Positions 27,300-35,860 of a DNA stretch of 64,000 bases are shown piece after piece. Under the pieces are notes generated by a model. That model was not told where the DNA came from. It was given only the letters and a program-made list of their open reading frames with translations, and searched no databases. The stretch's first letter is position 1. Each line of letters starts with the position of its first letter. Position numbers and translations under genes: made by a program. Source of the DNA: Micromonospora gifhornensis (GTDB lineage Bacteria > Actinomycetota > Actinomycetes > Mycobacteriales > Micromonosporaceae); NCBI RefSeq assembly GCF_016863515.1, contig NZ_BOPA01000036.1, positions 43,266-107,265 on the forward strand, read 5' to 3'.

Positions 27300-27459
27300 A
27301 TGGACTCCGCACCGGGGTTGGGAAGCGCTGCTCGCAGACGGCTATCGCACGCCGGCCGTACAGCAGAGGTTCTCGCCGTTCTTCGACGAGGTTCGACCAG
27401 GTGAACCAGGGCCCGCACGGCGCCCCTGGTGGAAGCCGGGCACGAGCAGCAACGTATAG
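27300..27459 (+). pseudogene. possible frameshifted small ESX-operon gene
   Basis: Between the two partner genes, a frame with protein-like composition (WEALLADGYRTPAVQQRFSP, then FFDEVRPGEPGPARRPWWKP) runs to TAG at 27457-27459 but has no ATG, GTG or TTG in frame. An ATG with an AGGCAAGGG ribosome site lies at 27300, one base out of frame with it. A single-base change just after that ATG would give an intact ~52-residue protein. Could be a decayed gene, a sequencing error, or chance. Confidence 0.3.
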
Positions 27460-27483
27460 CCCGACCACCGAGAGGCAGGTGCG

Positions 27484-27981
27484 GTGACCGAGATTGGCCT
27501 CACCATCGAGACGGCGGGCGAGGCGCTGGTCCTGCGCTCCGGCGGCGACAGCCGTGTGTCGGCGCGAATCACGGCCGAGGCGCTGCTCGGCCATCCGGGA
27601 CGCACCGCGGTGCTGAGCACCCCGGAGGTCACCAGGCGCGCCGATCTCTTCGACTGGCTTCCCGCCGTCCTGACCGAGCACCTGGGCGGCAGCGCGGGAG
27701 GTGTCACGCTCGTCGCGCTCGGCGACTACGCAGCGACGGCATCGGTGGTCGATCGCGCGCAGGAGCTGGCCGACTGGATCGGTCAGAATGTCGTCGTGCC
27801 GGTGCCCGCGCTGGGCACAGAGAGCCCTCAGTCGGCGACATGGGTTCTCTGCGAGCCGGGCCGGCCGGCCCGGGACCTGCCAGATGTCCCAGCCGGCGCG
27901 GTCTGGCGGACCCCGGCCGGGCACACCCTGGTGCTTGCCACCGGTTTCACCGAGGACGGCCGCCCCGCCCCGGCCCGCTGA
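27484..27981 (+). CDS. unrecognised small acidic protein ending the toxin operon, 165 aa
   Basis: No family that I recognise. Starts with GTG 27484 after GAGAGGCAGG. The sequence alternates strands and helices (VSARITAEALLGHPGRTAVL, GGVTLVALGDYAATASVVDR) with a conserved-looking WVLCEPGRPARDLPD segment and no signal peptide. As the last plus-strand gene behind the giant toxin it may be an immunity or accessory protein. Its stop codon lies in the loop of the terminator hairpin at 27967-27993. Confidence 0.65.
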   Translation: MTEIGLTIETAGEALVLRSGGDSRVSARITAEALLGHPGRTAVLSTPEVTRRADLFDWLPAVLTEHLGGSAGGVTLVALGDYAATASVVDRAQELADWIGQNVVVPVPALGTESPQSATWVLCEPGRPARDLPDVPAGAVWRTPAGHTLVLATGFTEDGRPAPAR

Positions 27982-27993
27982 CCGGGCCGGGGC
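27967..27993. terminator. bidirectional terminator hairpin
   Basis: Perfect 11-bp stem GCCCCGGCCCG / CGGGCCGGGGC with a 5-nt loop, placed exactly between two convergent genes. The plus-strand stop codon is partly in the loop; the minus-strand stop begins one base past the stem. No U-run, as usual in actinomycetes. Confidence 0.75.
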
Positions 27994-29625
27994 TCACCCC
28001 CGCCAGCTCCACTTCTGGTTGTCGGTGCCCCAGCACTCCCACAGTTGCAACCTGACGCCGTCGCCGGTGCCGTGGTCTTTCACGTCGACGCACCTGCCCG
28101 CGTTCACCAGGTCGTGCGCCTTGTTGAGGATGAACCGCTGGTTGGCGCTGCCGGTGCAGGTTTCCAGCGTGATCGGCGCGCCGTTGCGGACGGAGCCGGA
28201 CACCGTCATGCAACGCTTGAAGGCGCGAATCGTACCGTCGTTGTAGACGGTCCAGGCCTGGATGGGGCCGCCGCCGTCGCAGGTCCAGATCTGCAGTTGC
28301 GGTCTGCTCAGATAGGCCCCGTCGGTGACGTCGATGCACCGGCCGCTGCCATGCCCGATGATCTGCTTGGCCGCGCCCACCGGCCGTGGCTCCGGAGCAC
28401 GTGGTGCGGTGGTGACAGGCTGCGGGGACCTGCTCGGGGTGGTGGACGGGCGTGCCGGTGCGGCGACCTGCGGCGGGTCAATCCGCGACGGCGTGGCAGA
28501 CGTGCCGCCAGCGGTGGGTCGGCCGGCCGACTGCGTCACCGCCGTGGGCGCGTCAGGCGACTTGCCACCCGGTGACTTGCCACCGCCGAACCGGGGGTCG
28601 GCCTCATAGCTCTGGGCGTACCGGTGGACCAGCGCGACGAACCCGCGCAGCGCCGTCGAGTCCGGCATCTTCCCGGCCCGTTGCACCGCGTCCGGCCCCC
28701 AACGGAACGCAGCCAGTGCCAAGTCGTACGCCTCAGCGCCGGGCCGGGCCTGCTGCGTCACGAACGTGCACATGACCACGCCCAGGGCGTTGATGGCGGG
28801 CAGAGGTTCCCAGGGGGACGCGGCACGGGCAGCGGGGGCGTACCGTTCCCAGACCACTGGTGCGAACTGCGCGATGCCCTGACCACCGTCGGTGCCGGAC
28901 AGATTCGGGTTGAACGCCGAGGCCGCCATGAGGTGGCCGGCGATCCGCGCGGGGGTGACCTGGCCGCAGCGGCGGCCTGCGGCCAGGATGGCCGGGACGT
29001 ATTCGTCGGGCACCGGTACGGGCGGGGTGTCCGCGCCGGGTTCGGTCCCGCCGATCGCACCGGAGAGCGTCGGCCGCAGCGGGGCCAGGTCCGGCTGGTG
29101 GGAGTACCACTGCGCGTACTCCGACACCAGTTCCACATATCCGACCGCCGCGTCGGGAATACCGCCGGCAGATTGCACCGCTTCGAGCCCGACTTCGTAC
29201 GCCGCCAACGCGAACTCCCACCGGCCGTCGCCGATGCCCGCTCGGCGGAGCTGTCCGGACAGGTCGCACATGTGCCGGGCCAACGCGGTGACGCCCGCCT
29301 CCGGGTCGGTGCGGCTGGTGGAGACAGACGGCCGCCAGGTCGCCCAGACCTGGTCGGACAGGGCGGCGACGCCGCGCGGAGCCTGCGGGTTGACCTGGGA
29401 AGCGACCTCCAGTTGGGCCGCGAGCCGGGCCGGCGTCAGGATCGGGCAGGACAGTGCGGCGGTGGAGATCGTCGTGACCAGGCTGGCCGGCACGCCCGTC
29501 CCGCGCCGGCCCTGCTCTCCGGACGCCGGCCCGGTCACCACCGCGACCAGGACCGCCGCGGCCGTCGCCACCAGGAGCGTGACGGCTGCCGCCGCGACGC
29601 GTGGCAGGTACCTGCTGATCGGCAT
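27994..29625 (-). CDS. secreted protein with two inactive transglycosylase-like domains and a ricin-type lectin, 543 aa
   Basis: N-terminal hydrophobic segment at residues 9-32 acts as signal or anchor. Two lytic-transglycosylase-like domains follow. In the family the catalytic motif is ES-x-FNP; here it reads ASQVNP (A75) and ASAFNP (A235), so the catalytic Glu is Ala both times, while the second domain keeps the downstream GQGIAQFAPVVW signature. A Pro/Thr/Ser linker (345-420) leads to a beta-trefoil ricin lectin (421-543) with QAW, QRF and QKW motifs. Likely a cell-wall or glycan-binding protein rather than an enzyme. ATG 29625 has GGAAGG 8 nt upstream; the longer frame to 29838 overlaps the mycosin gene. 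It lies 29 nt after mycP and probably is cotranscribed. Confidence 0.8.
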   Translation of the reverse strand: MPISRYLPRVAAAAVTLLVATAAAVLVAVVTGPASGEQGRRGTGVPASLVTTISTAALSCPILTPARLAAQLEVASQVNPQAPRGVAALSDQVWATWRPSVSTSRTDPEAGVTALARHMCDLSGQLRRAGIGDGRWEFALAAYEVGLEAVQSAGGIPDAAVGYVELVSEYAQWYSHQPDLAPLRPTLSGAIGGTEPGADTPPVPVPDEYVPAILAAGRRCGQVTPARIAGHLMAASAFNPNLSGTDGGQGIAQFAPVVWERYAPAARAASPWEPLPAINALGVVMCTFVTQQARPGAEAYDLALAAFRWGPDAVQRAGKMPDSTALRGFVALVHRYAQSYEADPRFGGGKSPGGKSPDAPTAVTQSAGRPTAGGTSATPSRIDPPQVAAPARPSTTPSRSPQPVTTAPRAPEPRPVGAAKQIIGHGSGRCIDVTDGAYLSRPQLQIWTCDGGGPIQAWTVYNDGTIRAFKRCMTVSGSVRNGAPITLETCTGSANQRFILNKAHDLVNAGRCVDVKDHGTGDGVRLQLWECWGTDNQKWSWRG

Positions 29626-29654
29626 GGCAGCCGTCCTTCCCAAGGAACTCGGTT

Positions 29655-31028
29655 TCACGTGCGGTTGCGCAGCCGGCGGCGGATCAGGAACACCGACCCG
29701 GCGAGCGCGGCGGTGACGACACCTGCGGTCGCTGACAGCGCGAGCCGCCCGGTCCCGCCGGTCTTCGCCGCCGGTCGCGTCGGCTGTTCGCCGGGGACGA
29801 CGGCACCCACCGCGGCATCCGGGTCGATCGTTCCCCAACCACGATCGCGATCGGGTACGCCCGCCGAGGCGCCGTCCGCGGTGACCTTGATGCGGTGTGT
29901 CACCGCCGCCGCGTCGAGGTCGGGGTAGGCGGCGCGGACCAGCGCAGCCGTGCCGGCGACGAACGCGACGGCGTACTCCGAACCGCTCCTGGAGCGCGGC
30001 TCGGCACCGGCGGGCGTCAGGACCATCACGTCGATGCCTGGTGCCGTCACGTCCACGGCCTCCGGTTGGTATTCGGCCACCCGCTGCCCTTCCGGTCCGG
30101 CACCGCCCACCCGGAGCAGACCATCGGTCAGCGTGGTCGCACCAGCGCCGGCATTCGCTGCCGGCACGACCACGACGACGTCATGAGCCGTGGCCGCGCG
30201 GGCTGCGGCTGCCACCAGGGTGTTCGACGGGTCGGCGAAGGCACCGAGTGCGATGACCCGGGCGCCGGCGGTCACCGCGATCTCGATGGCGATGGCGACC
30301 TGGGCGGGGTCGGCCTGCGGCACGTCCCCGGCCACCCGCAGGGGAAGGATGGTTGCCGCGGGCGCGATTCCCGGCGTGCCTCCGGCGCCGGCGATGATGC
30401 CGGCCATGCCGGTGCCGGAGCCGAGGCGGTCGAGGTTGCCGGGGGCCGTCCCCGATGTGACGTCGGCGCCGAGCGCGACCCGTCCCCGCAGTTGCGGCGA
30501 TGCGGCGTCCACACCGGAGTCGACGACCGCGACCATGACGCCTTCGCCCTGCGTCCTCGCCCACGCCTCGGCGGTGGTGATCCGCTCACCCGCCCAGTCG
30601 GAGCGGGGCCTGGGCGCTGGCAGCGGTGAGACGCAGCCCGGACCACCCCCGGTGGGTGGACACGATCCGGCCGATCCCGCGGGCAGGGGGCCCATTCGCA
30701 CACCGTCACCGGCGGCGTCCCAGGGCAGGACGAGCAGCCACTGCGCCCGTAGTCGCCGGGTGTCCAACAGCGCGAGCCCGTCGCGCTGCCGTCGTCCCGC
30801 ATTGAGCCGGTAGATCTCCTCCGCCCGGGCTGGTTCGCCGAGCAGCCGCTCGGCGATCCGTGCCAGTCCGTCCGGGGACTGGTCGGCGGCCGTCACCTCG
30901 TAGTACTTCACCTGGTCGTCAGCCGCTGTCGCCGGGGCCGTGCCGGCCAGCAGGCCAAGGAGGAGAGTGAGAAAGGTGAGGTAGATGGCACGGACCGTAC
31001 GCCTGGTCGTCACCGCGGACCCTTTCAT
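29655..31028 (-). CDS. mycP: mycosin-like subtilisin homologue lacking catalytic His and Ser, 457 aa
   Basis: Mycosins are membrane-anchored S8 proteases that stabilise ESX complexes. This one has a signal peptide (to about residue 36), a LysM-like segment (41-112), a subtilisin domain (145-405) and a C-terminal membrane helix (431-449) with a basic tail, the normal mycosin layout apart from the LysM-like part. Asp170 (VVDSGVD) and the oxyanion Asn292 (PAANAG) are present. The catalytic His motif GHGT reads G-S204-G-T, and the catalytic Ser motif GTS-x-A reads G-S-E351-Y-A. I checked both codons (TCC and GAG) on the DNA. So it should have no protease activity. ATG 31028 overlaps the upstream stop (ATGA); the longer frame to 31472 is a shadow of that gene. 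Confidence 0.85.
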   Translation of the reverse strand: MKGSAVTTRRTVRAIYLTFLTLLLGLLAGTAPATAADDQVKYYEVTAADQSPDGLARIAERLLGEPARAEEIYRLNAGRRQRDGLALLDTRRLRAQWLLVLPWDAAGDGVRMGPLPAGSAGSCPPTGGGPGCVSPLPAPRPRSDWAGERITTAEAWARTQGEGVMVAVVDSGVDAASPQLRGRVALGADVTSGTAPGNLDRLGSGTGMAGIIAGAGGTPGIAPAATILPLRVAGDVPQADPAQVAIAIEIAVTAGARVIALGAFADPSNTLVAAAARAATAHDVVVVVPAANAGAGATTLTDGLLRVGGAGPEGQRVAEYQPEAVDVTAPGIDVMVLTPAGAEPRSRSGSEYAVAFVAGTAALVRAAYPDLDAAAVTHRIKVTADGASAGVPDRDRGWGTIDPDAAVGAVVPGEQPTRPAAKTGGTGRLALSATAGVVTAALAGSVFLIRRRLRNRT

Positions 31029-32104
31029 GTCGTGACCGATCTGACCCGGTTGACCGTCACCGACCAGCGGGCACGGATCACCTCGCCGACCAGCATCGGT
31101 ACCGCCCGGTGCCGGGTCCGAGTCGCCAGGCTGCGGGCCATGGCCAGTTGTGCGCCCCGCAGGCCTCCGCAGACGACCACGACCGGGCCGGGAAGCTGGT
31201 CGACGACCGTGTTGGCTGCTGGGAAGTCCGGCACCGGGGTGGTGCCGGCGGGTGCCTCGCCGGCCAGCACGTCGCCGACCACGACCACCGTGACGCCGGC
31301 CCGGTTCAGTTGATCGATCAGGTCGATCGCCAGCGACCGGGCCGGCACCGCCCGCCCGGTGATCGTAAGGATGTCCGGCACGGCGGCCAGGTCCAGCATC
31401 AGTCGTCGGCCGGCCAGGTGACCGAGCACGACCGGAAGTTGTGCCTGCGGCGCGGCGTCGTGCTCCAGCCATGCGTACTGCCTCGCTCCCGCGTCGTGGT
31501 CCGCGCCGAGCAGGCGGACGCCGAGACGGTGTCCTGGCTCCCCCGTCATCGGCTCAAGGTCCGTGATGAGCTGGATCGACCCGGACGGCGGCTCCCCCGC
31601 CGTCGCCGGCACGGACGCCATCGGTGGTGTCGACGCCGGGGTGACCCGGCGGGCGCGGCGCAGCAGGCCGAGCACGAGCACCGCGACGGACACGCCGACG
31701 GCCGGCAGCAGGTAGGTGAGAACGCCGCCACCGGTGGAGGTCTTCGGCCGACTGCGTTGCGGTACTGGTGGGACGCCGGTGCGTACCCCTGGCCCTTGGG
31801 CGTCCGGCGGGAGTTCCAGGATCCAACCGGGCCGCAGAGGGGTGAGCGCGTCGGTGAGCCGTCCGCCGTCCGGCTGGAGCCGGTCCCGGTTGAGATCCAG
31901 GATCTCCAGGTAACGGTTGCCATCGGCAAGCGTCAGCATAGCTATCTGGTACAGGTACTCACGCTGCCCGTCCCGGGGCTCCCCCACCACCCAGTACCGC
32001 ACCGGTGCCGGGCTGGCCGGGGCCGCCGATGCGGGCAGTACCGGCTGACCCTGCCCGAACAGTAGGGCGGCGCACAGCACGACCAGGATCCGCACCAGTT
32101 TCAT
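31025..32104 (-). CDS. LysM-like single-pass membrane protein of the ESX locus, 359 aa
   Basis: Signal peptide (1-28), then a LysM-like extracytoplasmic domain (about 36-108: LEILDLNRDRLQPDGGRLTD, then LRPGWILELPPDAQGPGVR), a Pro-rich spacer, one membrane helix (about 128-148) and a ~200-residue cytoplasmic part with alternating strands and helices (VVVVGDVLAG, PVVVVCGGLRG). Its LysM-like domain closely resembles that of the mycosin encoded next (same LN-x-x-R-x-Q-x-DG and LP-x-DA-x-G-x-GVR-x-G pattern). Coupled to mycP by ATGA. Probably spans the membrane and touches peptidoglycan. I know no family name for the whole protein. Confidence 0.7.
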   Translation of the reverse strand: MKLVRILVVLCAALLFGQGQPVLPASAAPASPAPVRYWVVGEPRDGQREYLYQIAMLTLADGNRYLEILDLNRDRLQPDGGRLTDALTPLRPGWILELPPDAQGPGVRTGVPPVPQRSRPKTSTGGGVLTYLLPAVGVSVAVLVLGLLRRARRVTPASTPPMASVPATAGEPPSGSIQLITDLEPMTGEPGHRLGVRLLGADHDAGARQYAWLEHDAAPQAQLPVVLGHLAGRRLMLDLAAVPDILTITGRAVPARSLAIDLIDQLNRAGVTVVVVGDVLAGEAPAGTTPVPDFPAANTVVDQLPGPVVVVCGGLRGAQLAMARSLATRTRHRAVPMLVGEVIRARWSVTVNRVRSVTT

Positions 32105-32114
32105 GTGCGGACTC

Positions 32115-32738
32115 TCAGATCAGACCGGCGCGCACCGCGTACGCGACCGCATGTGACCGGCTACGGAGCTGGTACCGGTCCATCACCCCGTAGATGATCG
32201 TCTTCACTGTCCGTACGGAGTACCGAATCTCCTCGGCGATCTCGGTGGTGTCCAATCCGTCGGCCATCAGCCGCAGCACCTCGATCTCGCGCGAGGTCAG
32301 CCCGGCGAGGGTTAGACCGTTGGGCAGCAGTACCTCCCGCTGTAGCCGCCGGAAGTGCTCGAGCAGGCTACCGATGAGGTGCGGCGGCATGATCCCACCG
32401 CCAGCCTCGGCGGCCTGAACGCTCTGGACAAGGCGTTCCGGGTTGACCGAACCACGGGGAAGGATGGCAACCACCCCGCACTCGACCGCCATGATCAGTT
32501 GCAGATCGTCGATGTCGGGAATAACGAGCACCACGGGCCGCGGCGCGGTCGCGGCCGTCAAGCGAAGCATCCTGATAGTCGCGGCGGTGAGCCGCTCGGC
32601 CGCCACGACGGCGACGTCGAACAAGTCCGGGTCATCCGCCTCCACCACTGTGATGTCGGGATGCATAGCCAGGTAGCTGGACAGCCCGACGGTCAGCAGC
32701 GGGTCGGTCGCCTGCACCAGAACACGCGTCTCCGCCAC
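32115..32738 (-). CDS. LuxR/NarL-type regulator with degenerate receiver domain, 207 aa
   Basis: C-terminal LuxR helix-turn-helix is clear (LTSREIEVLRLMADGLDTTE, then RTVKTIIYGVMDRY). The N-terminal ~120 residues have the receiver fold but lack the phosphorylation chemistry: the acidic pair that follows beta-1 is replaced (LVQATDPL), the acceptor Asp at the end of beta-3 is Ala (DVAVVAAER), and the usual Lys is Arg (LPRGS). It therefore probably does not use a histidine kinase. GTG 32738 with GGAGG 9 nt upstream is the start; the frame extends to 32876 without a ribosome site. First gene of the minus-strand cluster with the LysM-like protein and mycosin, 10 nt downstream, and a plausible regulator of the ESX locus. 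Confidence 0.75.
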   Translation of the reverse strand: MAETRVLVQATDPLLTVGLSSYLAMHPDITVVEADDPDLFDVAVVAAERLTAATIRMLRLTAATAPRPVVLVIPDIDDLQLIMAVECGVVAILPRGSVNPERLVQSVQAAEAGGGIMPPHLIGSLLEHFRRLQREVLLPNGLTLAGLTSREIEVLRLMADGLDTTEIAEEIRYSVRTVKTIIYGVMDRYQLRSRSHAVAYAVRAGLI

Positions 32739-33114
32739 GACCAGCAACCTCCAACGGGAAGATGGGTTCCGCTCCTGTAAAGACGCGCGTTCGCGGCCAA
32801 GGTTCAAGCGGCACATGGCGGCGCTGACTGGACCGGCACGGTGATGACAACTAGCCGACTTATCGGCCCATGTCACGTTGACACCGGCCGAAATGCCAAG
32901 TGCAATATACTGTAATCGGGTTGACTACTGCTAGCTCGCTCGTCGCTACGAACCGGGATCCAACACGCGCATCCTCAAGCGATCGTCGATGACATGCCGG
33001 CTTCCCGACAGGCATTGACCTCGCACGACCGCTGGGCCTCAGCCGCGCACCACGCGCGGCTGCAGCTGCCGGGTCATCCGGCGGCAGCACCCGACCTGAC
33101 CGGAGGTCTCCACC
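32739..33114. other. divergent intergenic region, 376 bp
   Basis: No gene seen. It is AT-richer than its surroundings around 32890-32930. On the plus strand TTGACA (32878-32883) is followed by CAATAT (32903-32908, spacing 19) and the near-consensus TATACT (32906-32911, spacing 22); these could serve the LAL gene at 33115, though the spacing is long. The promoter of the minus-strand LuxR gene must also be here. Confidence 0.35.
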
Positions 33115-35841
33115 TTGGAACTGTTCGGACGAGAGGCAGAGCTGGCGCGGATCACCCATTTCCTCGAGTCGGTACGCGACGGCGGCGATGTGCGGATGCT
33201 CCGCGGCGAGCCGGGTATCGGGAAGTCCGCACTCTCCAACGCCGCCGCGAATCTCGCGGCCGAGGCCGGCATGCGCGTCCTGCGGGCCTCCGGCTCGGAG
33301 TTCGAGGCTGACATCAGCTACTCGGTGCTCAACCAGCTCCTGCTGCCCCTCTACCGCGAGATCCAGCGGCAGCCGCCAGGGCTGCGTGACGCGCTGAACG
33401 TCGCGCTGGGTTTCGGTCCCGGCGCGCCACCAGCGGTGCTGCTGGTGTGCAACGCCGCCCTGTCGCTGCTGTCTGCCGTGGCGCGCAAGAAGCCTGTTCT
33501 CGTGCTCGTCGACGATGTGCAGTGGGTCGACCGGCCGAGCGCGGTCGTGCTCGGTTTCATTGCCCGACGGGTCCAGGGCAATCCGATCGGGGTCGTGGCT
33601 TCGTCGCGCACGGGCACGGAGAGCTTTTTCGACCGCCGTGGCCTCACCGAGATCGTCGTGCAGCCCCTCGAACGGGAGGCAGCGGCGCGATTCGTCGACG
33701 CGCGTTACCCGATGATGCCGCCGCAGGTCCGCCAGCGGCTACTCGACCTCGCGCAGGGCAACCCGCTCGCCCTCGTCGAGCTGCCCACCACCCTGACAGA
33801 CACGGCCACACCCGGTTCCGACGTCGTCGCGCTCAACGATCGGTTGCAGGCGGTGTTCGCCGCGCGGGTCGGCGGACTGCCCGACGCCACCCGGCGACTA
33901 CTGCTGCTGGCGACGTTCGAGGGCAGCGGCGAAATCCGGGTTCTGCGCGGGATAGCCGGTCTCGCCGACCTGGCCCCCGCCGAACGCGCCCAACTTGTCC
34001 AGGTCGACGACGCCACCGGCCGGCTCGTCTTCCGCCACCCACTGATCCAGTCGGCACTGGTCGCCATGTCCACCCATGCGGAAAGGCGCGAGGCCCACCT
34101 CGACATCGCCGCCGCGCTCCCCGGTGACTGGGAACGCCGCGCCTGGCACCTGGCCGCAGCGGCGGCCGACCCCGACGAATCGATCGCGGCCATGCTCGAC
34201 GAGGCGGCCCGGCGTGTCATGCAGCGTGGTGACGTGCTCGGCGCGGTTTCGGCCCTGGTCCGTGCCGCAGAACTGAGCGCGTCCGCGGAGAGCCGCGCAC
34301 GACGCCTCGCCGAGGCGGCCTACCTGGGCGCGGAGGGCGGCGGCGCGGGTGCCGACCTCAGTACGCTGCTGGCCAACGCGCATACGACGAACCTGGGCCC
34401 CTCCGGCGCACTGCACGCGGCCAACGCGGCGGCGCTGTTGATGATCAACGGCGACGGCGACGTGCAGACCGCCCACCGGCTGCTCGCCGGGGCGATCGAG
34501 ACCGGACGGCACGGGTGGCGCGGCGACGACCCGGCGCTCGACGAGGCCCTGCACACGCTGCTCCTGCTCTCCTGGTATGCGGGCACCCCTGAGCACTGGG
34601 CCGTTTTTCACCGGGCCCTGGACCGGCTCACCCCCGGGCCGTCGGACATTCTCGCGGTGATGAGCAAGACCTTCCCCGACCCGGTACGCACCGGCGCCGC
34701 CGCGAAACCCGCACTCGACGCGCTGTTCGCCACCCTCACCGACGAGGACGACCTCACCCGGGTCCAGCGGATCGGCACCGCCTCGGTCTACGTCGACCGG
34801 CTCGCCGAGTTCCGGGACTCGGCCTGGCATCTGGTCCGGCAGGGCCGTGACGGCGCCGCACCCCGCCGTCAACTCGGTGCGCTCATGCACCTGTGCCTCG
34901 ACGGCTATCTCACTGGCCGCTGGGACGAAGCCGATGAGCTGGCCAAAGAGGCCCAGAAGGTCTGCGGCGAGGCTGGCCTACCCTTCCTCACCTGGTATTT
35001 CCTCTTCAACCGCGCGAACATCGCGGCCGGCCGTGGCCTGACCAACGAGGCGTACGCGCTGGCCGACGAGATCACCCGCTGGGCACTGCCGAGGGGAGTC
35101 GCCGGAGCCGTGGCCATCGCGCACTATCCACGTACGCTCGCCGCCGCGGCCGACGGCGACTACCAGTCCGCCTATCTGCACGCCACCGCCATCAGCCCCG
35201 CCGGTGTACTGGCACCGTACGTGCCGATCGCCATGTGGGCGATGCTCGACCTCGTCGAAGCCGCGCTGCGTACCGGCCGGACGGCCGAGGCCCAGGCGCA
35301 CGCCGAAGCGATCCGTACGGCGGACGTGGCCGCGATCTCACCCCGGATGGCGCTGATCCAGTGCGGCATCGACGCGCTCGTCGGGGACGACGAGGAGTCC
35401 GGTAACCGCCTCGAAGAGATGCTCCGCTCCCCCGCTGCCGAACGTTGGCTCTTCGAGGCGTCCCGCATCCGGCTGGCCTACGCCGAGAAGCTGCGCCGGG
35501 GCAAAGCCTTCGCCCGCGCCCGTGAGCATCTACTCAGCGCGCAGACCGGTTTCACCGCCATGGGTGCCGAGCCGTGGCTGGCCCGCACCGTGCAGGAGTT
35601 GCGGGCCACCGGTTACCGACCGGCCATCGCCGACGGGCCGGGCCTCGCCGCGCTGACCACTCAGGAGCTGGAGATCGCCCGGCTGGCCGCGAGCGGCCTG
35701 AGCAACAAGCAGATCGCCGAGCGGCTGTTCCTGTCCCATCGCACCGTCGGCGCCCACCTGTACCGGATCTTCCCGAAACTCGGCATCTCCTCCCGGGCCG
35801 GCCTGCGCGATGCGCTGTCCGCCCGTGGCCTGACGCCCTGA
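33115..35841 (+). CDS. LAL-type LuxR family ATPase regulator, 908 aa
   Basis: Large ATP-binding LuxR (LAL, MalT-like) transcription regulator. An AAA/STAND ATPase opens the protein, with Walker A GEPGIGKS (31-38) and Walker B VLVLVDDVQW. A long helical, TPR-like middle follows, and a C-terminal LuxR helix-turn-helix (LTTQELEIARLAASGLSNKQ, then HRTVGAHLYRIFPKLG). Length is typical. The start is TTG at 33115, supported by GGAGG 8 nt upstream and by the family N-terminus LFGREAEL. It is a close paralogue of the LAL gene at 37171-39936, which faces it. Ligand and targets unknown. Confidence 0.9.
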   Translation: MELFGREAELARITHFLESVRDGGDVRMLRGEPGIGKSALSNAAANLAAEAGMRVLRASGSEFEADISYSVLNQLLLPLYREIQRQPPGLRDALNVALGFGPGAPPAVLLVCNAALSLLSAVARKKPVLVLVDDVQWVDRPSAVVLGFIARRVQGNPIGVVASSRTGTESFFDRRGLTEIVVQPLEREAAARFVDARYPMMPPQVRQRLLDLAQGNPLALVELPTTLTDTATPGSDVVALNDRLQAVFAARVGGLPDATRRLLLLATFEGSGEIRVLRGIAGLADLAPAERAQLVQVDDATGRLVFRHPLIQSALVAMSTHAERREAHLDIAAALPGDWERRAWHLAAAAADPDESIAAMLDEAARRVMQRGDVLGAVSALVRAAELSASAESRARRLAEAAYLGAEGGGAGADLSTLLANAHTTNLGPSGALHAANAAALLMINGDGDVQTAHRLLAGAIETGRHGWRGDDPALDEALHTLLLLSWYAGTPEHWAVFHRALDRLTPGPSDILAVMSKTFPDPVRTGAAAKPALDALFATLTDEDDLTRVQRIGTASVYVDRLAEFRDSAWHLVRQGRDGAAPRRQLGALMHLCLDGYLTGRWDEADELAKEAQKVCGEAGLPFLTWYFLFNRANIAAGRGLTNEAYALADEITRWALPRGVAGAVAIAHYPRTLAAAADGDYQSAYLHATAISPAGVLAPYVPIAMWAMLDLVEAALRTGRTAEAQAHAEAIRTADVAAISPRMALIQCGIDALVGDDEESGNRLEEMLRSPAAERWLFEASRIRLAYAEKLRRGKAFARAREHLLSAQTGFTAMGAEPWLARTVQELRATGYRPAIADGPGLAALTTQELEIARLAASGLSNKQIAERLFLSHRTVGAHLYRIFPKLGISSRAGLRDALSARGLTP

Positions 35842-35860
35842 CCGCAGCGCTGTGCGCCGC

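Noticed and set aside
31029..31472. N-terminal extension of the mycosin frame
   Set aside because: It overlaps the LysM-like gene almost entirely and precedes a proper signal peptide at 31028.
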